Below, in pieces: positions 7,430 to 15,888 of a DNA stretch of 48,043 bases. The notes below the pieces were generated by a model, which searched no databases, had not been told where the DNA came from, and worked only from the letters and a program-made list of their open reading frames with translations. Both the position numbers and the translations under genes were made by a program. The stretch is from Alphaproteobacteria bacterium (GTDB lineage: Bacteria; Pseudomonadota; Alphaproteobacteria; UBA6615). The first letter of the stretch is position 1, and each line of letters begins with the position of its first letter. The stretch is from contig PBWR01000001.1 in the NCBI GenBank assembly GCA_002727315.1, positions 1-48,043 of the forward strand, read 5' to 3'.

Positions 7430-8925
7430 TGCATCGTCGGCATGGTCAGGCTGTGGCCCTCGCGTACGCCCGATTTCGGCCAGCGCGAGGTGATTGCCTT
7501 CTGCCGGGTATAGAACCGGACACCTTCCATGCCGTGCATGTGCATGTCACCGAACAATGAGCGTTTCCAGCCGCCAAAGCTGTGATAGGCGACGGGCACG
7601 GGGATCGGAACATTCACGCCGACCATGCCGATCTGGACCCGCTCGGCAAAATCTCGCGCCGCATCGCCGTCGCGCGTGAAGATCGCGGTGCCGTTGCCAT
7701 ATTCGTTCCGGTTCACGAGATCGACCGCATCCTCATAGTCCTGCGAACGCACCAGCGAGAGGACGGGACCGAAGATTTCTTACCGATAGATCGACATATC
7801 CTCGGTGACATTGTCGAACAGCGTGCCACCCATGAAATAGCCGTTCTCATAGCCCTGCATCTTGAAGCCACGGCCATCGACGACGAGCGTCGCGCCATCC
7901 TTCTCTCCCTGATCGATCAGGCTGAAGATACGTTCCTGGGCCTGCTTGGTGACCACGGGGCCCATTTCGATGTCGTCGCCATTGCCCGGGCCGATCTTGA
8001 GCTCCTGGATCTTGGGTGTGAGTTTCTCCACCAGCGCGTCCGCTGTGTCATCGCCAACCGCGACGGCCACGGACACCGCCATGCAGCGCTGCCCCGCCGA
8101 GCCATAACCCGCACTGATCAGCGCATCGGCGGCCTGCTCCATGTCTGCATCGGGCATGACGACCATGTGGTTCTTCGCCCCACCCAGGGCCTGGACACGT
8201 TTTCCGTGTTCGGCCGCCGTGGAATAGATGTACTGGGCGACCGGTGTCGAGCCAACGAAGGAGACCGCATCGATATCAGCATGGGTCAGGATTGCATCCA
8301 CAGCCTCCTTGTCGCCGTTGACCATGTTGACGACGCCTTCGGGAACGCCGGCTTCATGTGCAAGCTCAACAAGACGCAGCGGACAGGATGGATCGCGCTC
8401 GGACGGCTTCAGGATGAAGGTATTGCCGCAGGCGATTGACAGCGGGAACATCCAGAGCGGGATCATCGCCGGGAAATTGAACGGCGTGATGCCGGCGCAG
8501 ACGCCGACCGGCTGGCGGATCGAGTAGGCATCGACCCCGGTCCCCACATCCTCGGTGAAATCACCGCGCAGCAGATGGGGAATTCCACAGGCGAACTCGA
8601 CAACCTCGCGACCACGCAGGATATCGCCCTTCGCATCCTCGATCGTCTTGCCGTGCTCGTTGGTGATCATCTCGGCCAGTTCCTGCTCATTCGCCAGAAT
8701 AAGCTCGTTGAACCGGAACATGATCCGCGCACGGCGCAGCGGCGGCGTTGCCGACCATTCCGGCAGTGCGGCCTTGGCCACCGCGACCGCCGCATTGACA
8801 TCTGCCACGTTGGCGAGTCGGGCTTCGGCGACCTGCTCGCCGGTGGCGGGATTGAACACGCGGCCCTTGCGGTCTGATGACCCGGTCGCGAACTTGCCGC
8901 CGATCCAATGATCCAAGGTTTTCAT
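7426..8925 (-). pseudogene. mmsA: Methylmalonate-semialdehyde dehydrogenase (acylating), interrupted by in-frame stop
   Basis: The full frame is 499 codons, the normal length for MmsA, which converts methylmalonate or malonate semialdehyde to propionyl- or acetyl-CoA in valine, inositol and related catabolism. The N-terminus MKTLDHWIGGKF, the catalytic Cys in SAGQRCMA and the NAD-binding NFPAMIPLWMFPLSIACGN region are present. Codon 382 (7780-7782, read TAA on the minus strand) sits in SIYR-stop-EIFGPV, where relatives have Glu (GAA), so one base change explains it. The remainder continues perfectly in frame with normal sequence to the end ([11 protein letters not shown]). A 381-residue truncated product lacking the C-terminal 117 residues would not form the normal fold. 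A good Shine-Dalgarno (GAGGAG) precedes the ATG. It could be a recent nonsense mutation or a sequencing error. Confidence 0.9.
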
Positions 8926-8966
8926 GACCTGTTTCTCCTCAATGGGCGCCTGTGCCCTGCTGCGGG

Positions 8967-8984
8967 GTTCCGTATACGCGGAAC
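8967..8984. promoter_or_regulatory. Palindrome upstream of mmsA
   Basis: Perfect 6-base arms GTTCCG and CGGAAC are separated by 6 bases (TATACG), 42-59 bases upstream of the mmsA ATG. A dyad of this size and position is what a dimeric repressor would bind. I cannot name the regulator and none is encoded next to it. Confidence 0.35.
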
Positions 8985-9051
8985 TCGATACCGTTACCCT
9001 CGGGTATAGAAAACGCCGGGATGCGACGCAAGCAGCCCCGGTTTCACGGGC

Positions 9052-9549
9052 TCAGCCGTCGTCGCCGTTCGACGCCAAATCACTCAGTTTTCCGCGGAAA
9101 AAGATCAGCGGATTGCCTTCACTCGTCTCAAAACGCTCGACCTCTCCCACGATGATCACATGATCGCCGCCGTCATGGTGCACCACATTGCGGCATTCGA
9201 AGCGGGCCAGGCAGCCATCGATTAGCGGTGCGCCACCCAGGCCTTCCTTTATGTCGAGGTCCGAGAAGTCGGCGCCGGACTTTGCAAACGCCATGCACTC
9301 ATCCGATTGCGTGTCGCTCAGGACATGAACACAGAAATGGCTCGCATCCTCCAGCGTTTTCAAACTCGTCGAGCTTCGATCGAGGCTCCACAGGATGAGC
9401 GGCGGGTCCAATGAAACGGAGTTGAACGAACTGGCGGTGACCCCGGCCAACTCCCCGTTCTCCCCCTTTGCGGTGATGATCGTGACGCCCGTGGCGAAGT
9501 TTCCCAACGCGTTCCGGAATTCGCGGCTATCGAACAGTGTATCAGGCAT
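9052..9549 (-). CDS. Flavin reductase family protein (FMN-binding split barrel)
   Basis: A 165-residue protein typical of the small reductase components of two-component flavin monooxygenases, which use NAD(P)H to reduce FMN or FAD for a partner oxygenase. Family features are FRNALGNFATGVTIIT at residues 8-23, the flavin-contact run GVTASSFNSVSLDPPLILWSL, and HDGGDHVIIVGEVERFE near the C-terminus. I chose the ATG at 9549 because AGGTGG lies 6 bases upstream and the longer open frame upstream has no family similarity. No monooxygenase is next to it in this window, so the partner is unknown. Its transcript may read toward mmsA. Confidence 0.88.
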   Translation of the reverse strand: MPDTLFDSREFRNALGNFATGVTIITAKGENGELAGVTASSFNSVSLDPPLILWSLDRSSTSLKTLEDASHFCVHVLSDTQSDECMAFAKSGADFSDLDIKEGLGGAPLIDGCLARFECRNVVHHDGGDHVIIVGEVERFETSEGNPLIFFRGKLSDLASNGDDG

Positions 9550-9980
9550 GCGTTCCACCTTTTTCCCCGGTTTTCCGCATGCCGAGGGCCGGGAAAACGT
9601 ATCCATAACGGTGTAGCGTTGACCGGTGGCTGATTGCAACAGCAGCACCGGCAAAGGTCCATATGTTGAGCGGATTGGACGCAAATTGACGCGCCAGAAT
9701 CGGTGATTTGGATCGCCGGTCATCTTGCCGGAAAACGGCTCGGAATCGCTTCGGGGCGGATTGCACCCGAAACCCCGGCATCCGGAATCAAGTAAAAATA
9801 TGTATTTTCCGGTCGATATATCCGGCTGAAACAAATGTTATCGCATTTTTTTCCCCACCTCGAGACATCCTGTAGAGATACAAACTTTTTTAAATCAAGA
9901 AAGTGCGTCAAAACTAATTATAGTTAGGATAATCGATGATTTTTACATCTACAATTGACCAGTTACTTGTATTCGTGCCC

Positions 9981-10010
9981 TTGACAGATTTCGAACATGT
10001 TGTGTGATAC
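9981..10010 (+). promoter_or_regulatory. Sigma-70-type promoter for the small membrane protein gene
   Basis: A perfect -35 box TTGACA (9981-9986) and a -10-like TGATAC (10005-10010) are 18 bases apart in an AT-rich region. The start of transcription would be near 10017, giving a leader of about 60 bases before ATG 10080. The remaining sequence from 9550 to 9980 is AT-rich toward its right end; I see no gene in it. Confidence 0.6.
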
Positions 10011-10079
10011 TTCTCACCGACTACAAAATCGTGTGGTCGTAAGGCTCTTTTAGTCTGAAATAGCCCAGAGGGGGAATAC

Positions 10080-10322
10080 ATGCCTGAAGGTATGCTCGAC
10101 AAAGTAAAGCGGTTCCTCGGTCAGATAACCGAGCTCGGACTGCTTCTAATTGCACTGGCGATCGTTCTACAGATCTTGTTCGGCCGCGGTGTTGAGTTCT
10201 TAGGGGGCGACGTTGTTGGAAACCTGATCGAATTGATCCAGGCGCTCGGCAATAACGGCCTCGTCGGATTGATCGCAGTGGCGATCATCCTCTGGCTCTT
10301 TGCCAAGAGAAAACCCGACTAA
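10080..10322 (+). CDS. Small two-helix membrane protein, unknown function
   Basis: An 80-residue protein that I do not recognise. It has a short charged N-terminus (MPEGMLDKVKRF), a first hydrophobic helix at about 17-34 (LGLLLIALAIVLQILFG), a polar linker of about 25 residues (GGDVVGNLIELIQALGNN) and a second helix at about 59-74 (GLVGLIAVAIILWLF) ending in the positive tail AKRKPD. By the positive-inside rule both ends are likely cytoplasmic. AGGGGG 6 bases before ATG is a strong ribosome site. With its own promoter and terminator it is monocistronic, and the base composition is lower in GC than its neighbours. Confidence 0.75.
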   Translation: MPEGMLDKVKRFLGQITELGLLLIALAIVLQILFGRGVEFLGGDVVGNLIELIQALGNNGLVGLIAVAIILWLFAKRKPD

Positions 10323-10381
10323 GCACGTTACTTTCAGACCGCCGAGGAACTCGGACGGTCAACATTACGTTCGTTTTGGAG

Positions 10382-10418
10382 CCGCCCCGGCCTTTTGTCC
10401 GGGGCGGTTGCCTTTTGT
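10382..10418 (+). terminator. Rho-independent terminator after the small membrane protein gene
   Basis: A perfect 9-base stem, CCGCCCCGG (10382-10390) with CCGGGGCGG (10399-10407), and an 8-base loop, followed by TTGCCTTTTG. The U-run is interrupted, but position and stem strength fit termination of the 80-residue gene. Confidence 0.65.
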
Positions 10419-10480
10419 GGGCTTGAACCCCGCACGGCAGACGGACATGCTGCGCTCTCGCCCGATACCGGAGAGCCGCA

Positions 10481-11281
10481 ATGCCCATGACACCGCCGCG
10501 CGCCGGCGTTTCCATCAACTACGAGGTCCATGGCGACGGACCGCCCCTCATTCTGGTCAGCGGAACCGGCCACGATCTGACCTTCTGGTCGGGCCAGATC
10601 CCGTTCTTTTCGAAGAGGTTTCAGACCATCGTGTTCGACAATCGCGGCGTCGGGGCCTCGAGCGTCCCCGAACGCGGCTACAGTCTCGCCGATATGGCCG
10701 ACGACGCCGCACATGTCCTCGACGATATCGGGATCGCACAGGCTCATGTCATGGGCTTCTCCATGGGCGGACATATTTCCCAGGAACTGGCGCTCAACCA
10801 TGCGGACCGCGTGCTCAGCCTGGGCATCCACCACAGCTGGACGCGAAACGGTGCACGCCTGAAGAAGTTCCAGGAAACCCGGCTCTATCTCGCCCAGCAC
10901 GACCAGCGGGTCGCGCTGGCCGAAATCAGCATGCTGGCGCTGCATGCTAGCGCCTATTACGACCAACATGTGGCGGAAATGGACGCGCACCGGCAGTTCT
11001 TGCTGGAAAGGTCTCCGGTCAATGCCGGCTGGATCGGGCAGCTTGAGGCCTGCATCGAGGGGGACACCTATGACCGGCTGGCCGCCATTTTGGTACCGAC
11101 GTTGGTCACCTGTTCCGACCTCGACTTGATCGCATCACCGCATCTGTCTGAGGAAATCCACGCCCGGATTTCGGGCTCCGAGCTGAAAATACTCGAGGGG
11201 ACGGGACATGTCGCGCTGATGGAGGCACCGGAGATGTTCGCGGAGATCTGCCTGGAGTTCCTGAACCGGGTCGCCGGTTAG
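10481..11281 (+). CDS. Alpha/beta hydrolase
   Basis: A 266-residue alpha/beta-hydrolase fold protein. The nucleophile elbow is GFSMGG (Ser near residue 94), the catalytic acid probably lies in CSDLDLIASP near 211, and the histidine is in GTGHVALME near 244. The oxyanion region is LVSGTGHD, where many relatives have H-G-G/P-G. The family includes lactonases such as 3-oxoadipate enol-lactonase, esterases and dehalogenases, so the substrate cannot be fixed. It stands alone, 90 bases before a CoA ligase gene. GGAG lies about 8 bases upstream of the ATG. Confidence 0.85.
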   Translation: MPMTPPRAGVSINYEVHGDGPPLILVSGTGHDLTFWSGQIPFFSKRFQTIVFDNRGVGASSVPERGYSLADMADDAAHVLDDIGIAQAHVMGFSMGGHISQELALNHADRVLSLGIHHSWTRNGARLKKFQETRLYLAQHDQRVALAEISMLALHASAYYDQHVAEMDAHRQFLLERSPVNAGWIGQLEACIEGDTYDRLAAILVPTLVTCSDLDLIASPHLSEEIHARISGSELKILEGTGHVALMEAPEMFAEICLEFLNRVAG

Positions 11282-11370
11282 GGAAAGTCTCGCTTGAGCG
11301 CGCCACCGGCGCATTCGATAATCGCAATCAACCGGGCACCCAACGCCCGGACCAAAGGGAGGAACCGGTC

Positions 11371-12996
11371 ATGCAGGGACTGATCATGGACCGCCCGCTG
11401 CTGATCTCGGATCTGCTGCGGCATGCCGACAATGTCTCGGGCGAGCGCGAAATCGTCACCCGATCCGTCGAGGGCCCGATCCATCGCTATACCTATCGCG
11501 ACGCCCACCGGCGGTCCCGCCAGCTCGCCAGGGCGCTTCAGGCCCTGGACGTCAAACTGGGCGACCGGATCGCGACGCTGGCCTGGAACACCTACCGCCA
11601 TTTCGAGGTGTACTACGCGGTCTCGGGTATTGGTGCGATCACCCACACGCTGAACCCGCGCCTGCACCCCACGCAGATGGCCTATATCGTGAACCATGCG
11701 GAAGATTCCTACATCTTTGCCGATGTGAACCTGGTGCCGCTGATCGAGGCGGTCACCGATGACATGCCCAGCATAAAGGGCGTGGTGGTGATGACCGACA
11801 GGGCCAACATGCCCGACACCACGATCCCCAACGCACTTTGCTACGAAGACCTGGTCGGCGCCCAGTCAGACGATTTCGAATGGCCGGAGTTCGACGAAAA
11901 TACGGCCTCTTCGCTGTGTTACACGTCCGGCACCACGGGCAATCCCAAAGGCGCGTTGTACAGCCACCGGTCGACGATCATCCACGCCTACGCATCCGCT
12001 CTGCCCGATGTCCTGCATATGGGCGAGAACGAGGTCATTCTGCCCGTCGTGCCTATGTTCCACGTCAACGCTTGGGGAATCCCCTACGGCGCCACGATGG
12101 TCGGCGCGAAGCTTGTGTTCCCCGGCCCCAAGCTCGACGGCGCCAGCATTCACAAACTGCTGGTCGACGAAGGCGTCACCATGACCGCGGGCGTGCCCAC
12201 GATCTGGCACCTGTTGCTGAACCACTGGCGCGAGGCCAAGACCAACGTTCCCAGCCTGAAACGCGTGATTATCGGCGGGTCTGCTTGCCCGGAATCCATG
12301 GTTCAGGCCTTCCAGGACGAGTTCGGCACCGATGTCCGGCACGCCTGGGGCATGACGGAGATGAGCCCGCTGGGCACGGTCTCGCTGCCCAAACCTTCGA
12401 TGGACAAGCCCGACGAAATACTGCGCAAGCAGATCAAGCAGGGCCGACCGGTCTTCGGTGTCCAGATGCGCATCGTCGATGATGACGGTAATGAACTGCC
12501 TCACGACGGCGAATCATTCGGAGAACTGCACGTCCGCGGCCCCTGGATCACCTCCGGTTACTTCAAGATGGAGACATCGGACGTCCATGGAGACGATGGC
12601 TGGTTTGCGACCGGAGACGTCTCCACCCTGGATGCGGACGGCTACATGGAGATCACCGACCGCGCCAAGGACGTGATCAAGTCCGGCGGCGAGTGGATCA
12701 GCTCGATCGAGCTGGAAAATGCCGCCATGGGCCACCCTGACGTTGCCCAGGCCGCCGTGATCGGCGTGCCGCATCCGAAATGGGACGAGCGGCCCCTCCT
12801 GATCGTCGTGCCGGCCGCCGGAAGGACGCCGAGCCACGAGGATTTGACAGTCTATCTGTCCGACAAGGTCGCCAAATGGTGGCTGCCCGATGACACGATC
12901 CTGACCGACGAGCTCCCGCTGGGGGCGACCGGGAAGGTGCTCAAGACCGAACTGCGAGAGAAATTCGGCGACCACACACTGCCGGACGCCGGATAA
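11371..12996 (+). CDS. Acyl-CoA synthetase, DmdB-like (3-methylmercaptopropionyl-CoA ligase group)
   Basis: A 541-residue ANL-superfamily adenylating ligase that activates a carboxylic acid with ATP and CoA. Motifs: P-loop [11 protein letters not shown] near 188-198, the adenine motif [10 protein letters not shown] near 330, [12 protein letters not shown] near 411-422, and the CoA/catalytic Lys in [12 protein letters not shown] near the C-terminus. The N-terminal [14 protein letters not shown] and the [19 protein letters not shown] segment match the group commonly annotated as long-chain-fatty-acid or 3-(methylthio)propionyl-CoA ligase (DmdB), so DMSP-derived methylmercaptopropionate is a possible substrate but not proven. 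GGGAGG lies 10 bases upstream of the ATG. Confidence 0.85.
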   Translation: MQGLIMDRPLLISDLLRHADNVSGEREIVTRSVEGPIHRYTYRDAHRRSRQLARALQALDVKLGDRIATLAWNTYRHFEVYYAVSGIGAITHTLNPRLHPTQMAYIVNHAEDSYIFADVNLVPLIEAVTDDMPSIKGVVVMTDRANMPDTTIPNALCYEDLVGAQSDDFEWPEFDENTASSLCYTSGTTGNPKGALYSHRSTIIHAYASALPDVLHMGENEVILPVVPMFHVNAWGIPYGATMVGAKLVFPGPKLDGASIHKLLVDEGVTMTAGVPTIWHLLLNHWREAKTNVPSLKRVIIGGSACPESMVQAFQDEFGTDVRHAWGMTEMSPLGTVSLPKPSMDKPDEILRKQIKQGRPVFGVQMRIVDDDGNELPHDGESFGELHVRGPWITSGYFKMETSDVHGDDGWFATGDVSTLDADGYMEITDRAKDVIKSGGEWISSIELENAAMGHPDVAQAAVIGVPHPKWDERPLLIVVPAAGRTPSHEDLTVYLSDKVAKWWLPDDTILTDELPLGATGKVLKTELREKFGDHTLPDAG

Positions 12997-13033
12997 CGCG
13001 AGCGAACCCGATCGGGCAGAGAAAGGCGCATTC

Positions 13034-13864
13034 ATGCCCCCATCCGAGACCGTTCACGACCAGCTTCAGCTGCGCTTCAACGATGTGCCCGCATACGGCG
13101 GGCAGACCCCGGACGCCTGGCAGACGATCGCGGGCCGGCAATCCTGCCGCAGCTACACCGGAGACCCGGTCGACCCGGCGCTGTTGCGGCAGCTGTGTGC
13201 GCTGGCGTTGAGTTCGCCCACCAAGAGCGATCTGCAACAGCGCGACATTGTCATCGTCTCGGACCCGGACAAGCGGGATGCGATCAACACTCTATTCCCC
13301 GACAGTACATGGATCGCCGATGCACCGGTATTCCTGATCTTCTGCGGCAACAATCGCCGACTCCGGCAGGTTTCTGACGGGCACGGTATCCCTTTCGAGA
13401 ACGATCACCTGGATGCGTTCTTCAACGCGGCCGTCGATGCCGGTATCGCATTGTCCGCCTTCACCATCGCGGCCGAGGCCGCCGGGCTCGGTACCTGTCC
13501 CATCAGCACCATTCGCGACCATGTCGACCTGATTGATGATTTGCTGGAGTTGCCGTACTGGGTGTTCCCTGTCGCCGGAATGACGGTGGGCTGGCCCGGC
13601 CGGACACCGCGGATCAACCTGCGGCTGCCGCTGGCCGCGACCGTCCACTCCGATACCTACAACGAAGATGCGCAACAGCCGGCCATCGAGGCCTATGATG
13701 CGCGCCGCGCAGAGCTGCGTCCCTACGGATCCCAGCGCGATCCCGACCGTTTCGGGACCCGCGATCCCTACACCTGGTCCGACGACAAGGCACGCCAGTA
13801 TGCCGAGCCCCAGCGGACGGATTTCGGCGCGTTCGTGCGCAAAAAGGGTTTCGATCTGACCTGA
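13034..13864 (+). CDS. Nitroreductase family flavoprotein
   Basis: A 276-residue FMN-dependent NAD(P)H oxidoreductase of the NfsA/Frp type. Family marks are RQSCRSYTGDPVDPALL at about 35-52, SSPTKSDLQQRDIVIV at 61-76 (FMN contacts), the AFTIAAEAAGLGTCPIS helix near 145-161 and VAGMTVGWP near 180. The C-terminal extension (about 65 residues, RTDFGAFVRKKGFDLT) is as in NfsA. Reduction of nitroaromatics, quinones or enones is possible; the natural substrate is unknown. It follows the ligase gene by 37 bases, so co-transcription is plausible, and it converges with the MFS gene. Confidence 0.88.
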   Translation: MPPSETVHDQLQLRFNDVPAYGGQTPDAWQTIAGRQSCRSYTGDPVDPALLRQLCALALSSPTKSDLQQRDIVIVSDPDKRDAINTLFPDSTWIADAPVFLIFCGNNRRLRQVSDGHGIPFENDHLDAFFNAAVDAGIALSAFTIAAEAAGLGTCPISTIRDHVDLIDDLLELPYWVFPVAGMTVGWPGRTPRINLRLPLAATVHSDTYNEDAQQPAIEAYDARRAELRPYGSQRDPDRFGTRDPYTWSDDKARQYAEPQRTDFGAFVRKKGFDLT

Positions 13865-13876
13865 CAGAGCGGGCGG

Positions 13877-15079
13877 CTACTCCGCCGGCGCGGCAGAGAA
13901 GCGCAGGACCGGCAGCATCGCGACCGACAACAGAACGCCCAGCGCGACTACCGACAAGATCACGAACAGGGTGTCGAATCCCCATCGGCCGTGAATCCAG
14001 CCGATGAGAGGCAGAGACGAAGCGATAATCGTGAAATTGATGGTATAACGAAGCGCGTAGACGCGCGCGCGCCAGTCGCTCCGCGCCACCCGCCCGATCA
14101 GAACATCATTGATCGGGATCTGCCCGAACACCGCGAACATGAATCCCACGGCAACCAACAGTGCGCCCCAGCCCGTCAGGCCCGGCATCAGTGCAAACAG
14201 GGCTGCCTGGAGCGCTGCCACGACCATGAAGACCCGGCGGACCGACATCCGGTCCACCAGGTAACCGACCACAAGCTGGCCCACCGCGGCGATCGCGAAT
14301 GCAAGGAACGCATAGGATCCGACCGCCGTCGCCGAGACGGCGATATCGGACAGTTGTTCTTCGAACACCTTCGGCAGGCTGAAGGTCGTGCTCTGGAAGA
14401 TCAGTCCGCCCAGGGCCGAACTGACGATAACGATCGTCAAAACCCGGATCATGGTAATCCGGTCGAGGCTCAGCACCCCCACATCGTTCGCCGCATCGGG
14501 CTTGGCGCGCGCATGGGCCTCGTGACTCCGGCCCTTCACGACAAGGATATAGACCAGCCCGAGGGCAACAGAGACCAGCCCCGGCCAGACAAAGGCCGAA
14601 CGCCAGCCGACATTGTCAATCAGAAGGGCGGCGATCAGGGCCGCAGAGGCCACCCCGAGATTGCCGAAGATCCCGTTGATCGCAATCGGCACACCGGTCC
14701 GTTCGCGCCCATGGACGACCAGCGCGATACCCACCGGGTGGTAGATCGCCGCAAACATGCCGATGGCAAACAGTCCCACCGCCATCTGCAGGGGCGTATC
14801 GGCCAACGCGGTCGCGGCGGACGACAATCCGATGCCGACAAAAAACACCGTCATCATGCCCTCGCGGCTCCACCGGTCCGCCAACCAACCGGCGGGGATG
14901 GTGAAGACCGCGAACGCCATGAAACCGGGTGTCGCATAGGTGATGAGCTCGCCGTAGCTCATGCCCCAATCCTGCGACAGCGCGAGCGCCGCGGCCGTCG
15001 CGAAGATCAGCATGAACAGATGGTCGAGAAAGTGACCGATGTTTAGCAGCAGAAAGTGCGCGTTCTCGCGATCAAGCAA
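13877..15079 (-). CDS. MFS transporter
   Basis: A 400-residue, 12-helix major facilitator. The A-like motif between helices 2 and 3 is GWLADRWSREGMMTV (about 62-76), and a similar loop, GYLVDRMSVRRV, recurs near 270. Helix 1 contains the polar run IGHFLDHLFMLIF, seen in a subgroup of uptake and fosmidomycin-like carriers. The start is TTG at 15079, 9 bases after the stop of the SDR gene. It is the last gene of the hyuA-hyuB-SDR-MFS transcript, so it probably imports the substrate of that pathway or exports a product. Specificity is unknown. Confidence 0.85.
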   Translation of the reverse strand: MLDRENAHFLLLNIGHFLDHLFMLIFATAAALALSQDWGMSYGELITYATPGFMAFAVFTIPAGWLADRWSREGMMTVFFVGIGLSSAATALADTPLQMAVGLFAIGMFAAIYHPVGIALVVHGRERTGVPIAINGIFGNLGVASAALIAALLIDNVGWRSAFVWPGLVSVALGLVYILVVKGRSHEAHARAKPDAANDVGVLSLDRITMIRVLTIVIVSSALGGLIFQSTTFSLPKVFEEQLSDIAVSATAVGSYAFLAFAIAAVGQLVVGYLVDRMSVRRVFMVVAALQAALFALMPGLTGWGALLVAVGFMFAVFGQIPINDVLIGRVARSDWRARVYALRYTINFTIIASSLPLIGWIHGRWGFDTLFVILSVVALGVLLSVAMLPVLRFSAAPAE

Positions 15080-15088
15080 TTCCGTCGC

Positions 15089-15850
15089 CTACCAGACCGA
15101 CCAGCCCGCATCGACGATGATGGTCTCCCCGTGAATCATTTTGGAATCCTCGGTTGCCAGGAACACGGCGGTGCCTGTCATGTCCTCGGGGTCCATGAAG
15201 TCGATTCCCGTCGGTGTGAAGGTCTTCATCAACTCCACATATTCCTCGTTCCCGGGGCCACGCACATGGGCGTTCAGCGGGGTTGCAACGTTGCCCGGCG
15301 CAATCGAGTTAACGTTGATGAGTTCCTTGCCAAGCTCGGCGGCCAGCGCCCGGGTCATGTTGACCACGCCACCCTTGGACGCGCAGTAGCCCGGGCAGTT
15401 CGGGAAGGCGCCGGTACCGGCGATCGAGGAGATGTTGACCACCTTGCCGCCGCCGTTCTCGCGGAAATGGGGCACCAGGGTCTTCACCATGAAGAAATAG
15501 CCTTTGAGATTGAGGTCGAGCTGCTCGTCCCAGATTTCCTCGGTAGTCTCCATGACCGGGACCGTGCGGAAGACGCCCGCATTGTTGACCAGGATATCGA
15601 CCCGGCCGAACTCAGCGACCACGTCGGCGATCAGCGTTTCGATATTCGCGACCTGGGACACATCGGCCTTGAAGGCCTTGGCCTTGCCGCCCGCATCCGT
15701 GATCTCCTTGATGATGGCGTTCGCGCCGTCATCGTTGCTCTTGTACACCGTGGCCACTGTCGCGCCCTCGCCCGCATAGCGTTTTGCGATTGCGGCGCCG
15801 ATACCGACGGAACCGCCCGTCACAATGGCTACCTTGTCCTTGAGTCTCAT
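15089..15850 (-). CDS. SDR-family oxidoreductase
   Basis: A 253-residue classical short-chain dehydrogenase. The cofactor motif TGGSVGIG lies at residues 11-18, NNAG near 89, and the catalytic Ser (NISSIAG) with YCASK near 156-160 are all present; the C-terminal IIVDAGWSVW is typical of FabG-like enzymes. The TVYKSND segment after strand 2 lacks the acidic residue of strict NAD enzymes, so NADP is possible. It follows hyuB by 38 bases and precedes the MFS gene, so it probably oxidises or reduces an intermediate released by HyuAB. The substrate is not determinable from sequence. Confidence 0.88.
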   Translation of the reverse strand: MRLKDKVAIVTGGSVGIGAAIAKRYAGEGATVATVYKSNDDGANAIIKEITDAGGKAKAFKADVSQVANIETLIADVVAEFGRVDILVNNAGVFRTVPVMETTEEIWDEQLDLNLKGYFFMVKTLVPHFRENGGGKVVNISSIAGTGAFPNCPGYCASKGGVVNMTRALAAELGKELINVNSIAPGNVATPLNAHVRGPGNEEYVELMKTFTPTGIDFMDPEDMTGTAVFLATEDSKMIHGETIIVDAGWSVW

Positions 15851-15888
15851 CTCTGTTCTCCCTTCGAGATTTCGTTCCGGCCGGGCGA

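Noticed and set aside
9540-9834. Longer N-terminus for the flavin reductase
   Set aside because: The upstream residues have no family similarity, and ATG 9549 has a good ribosome site.
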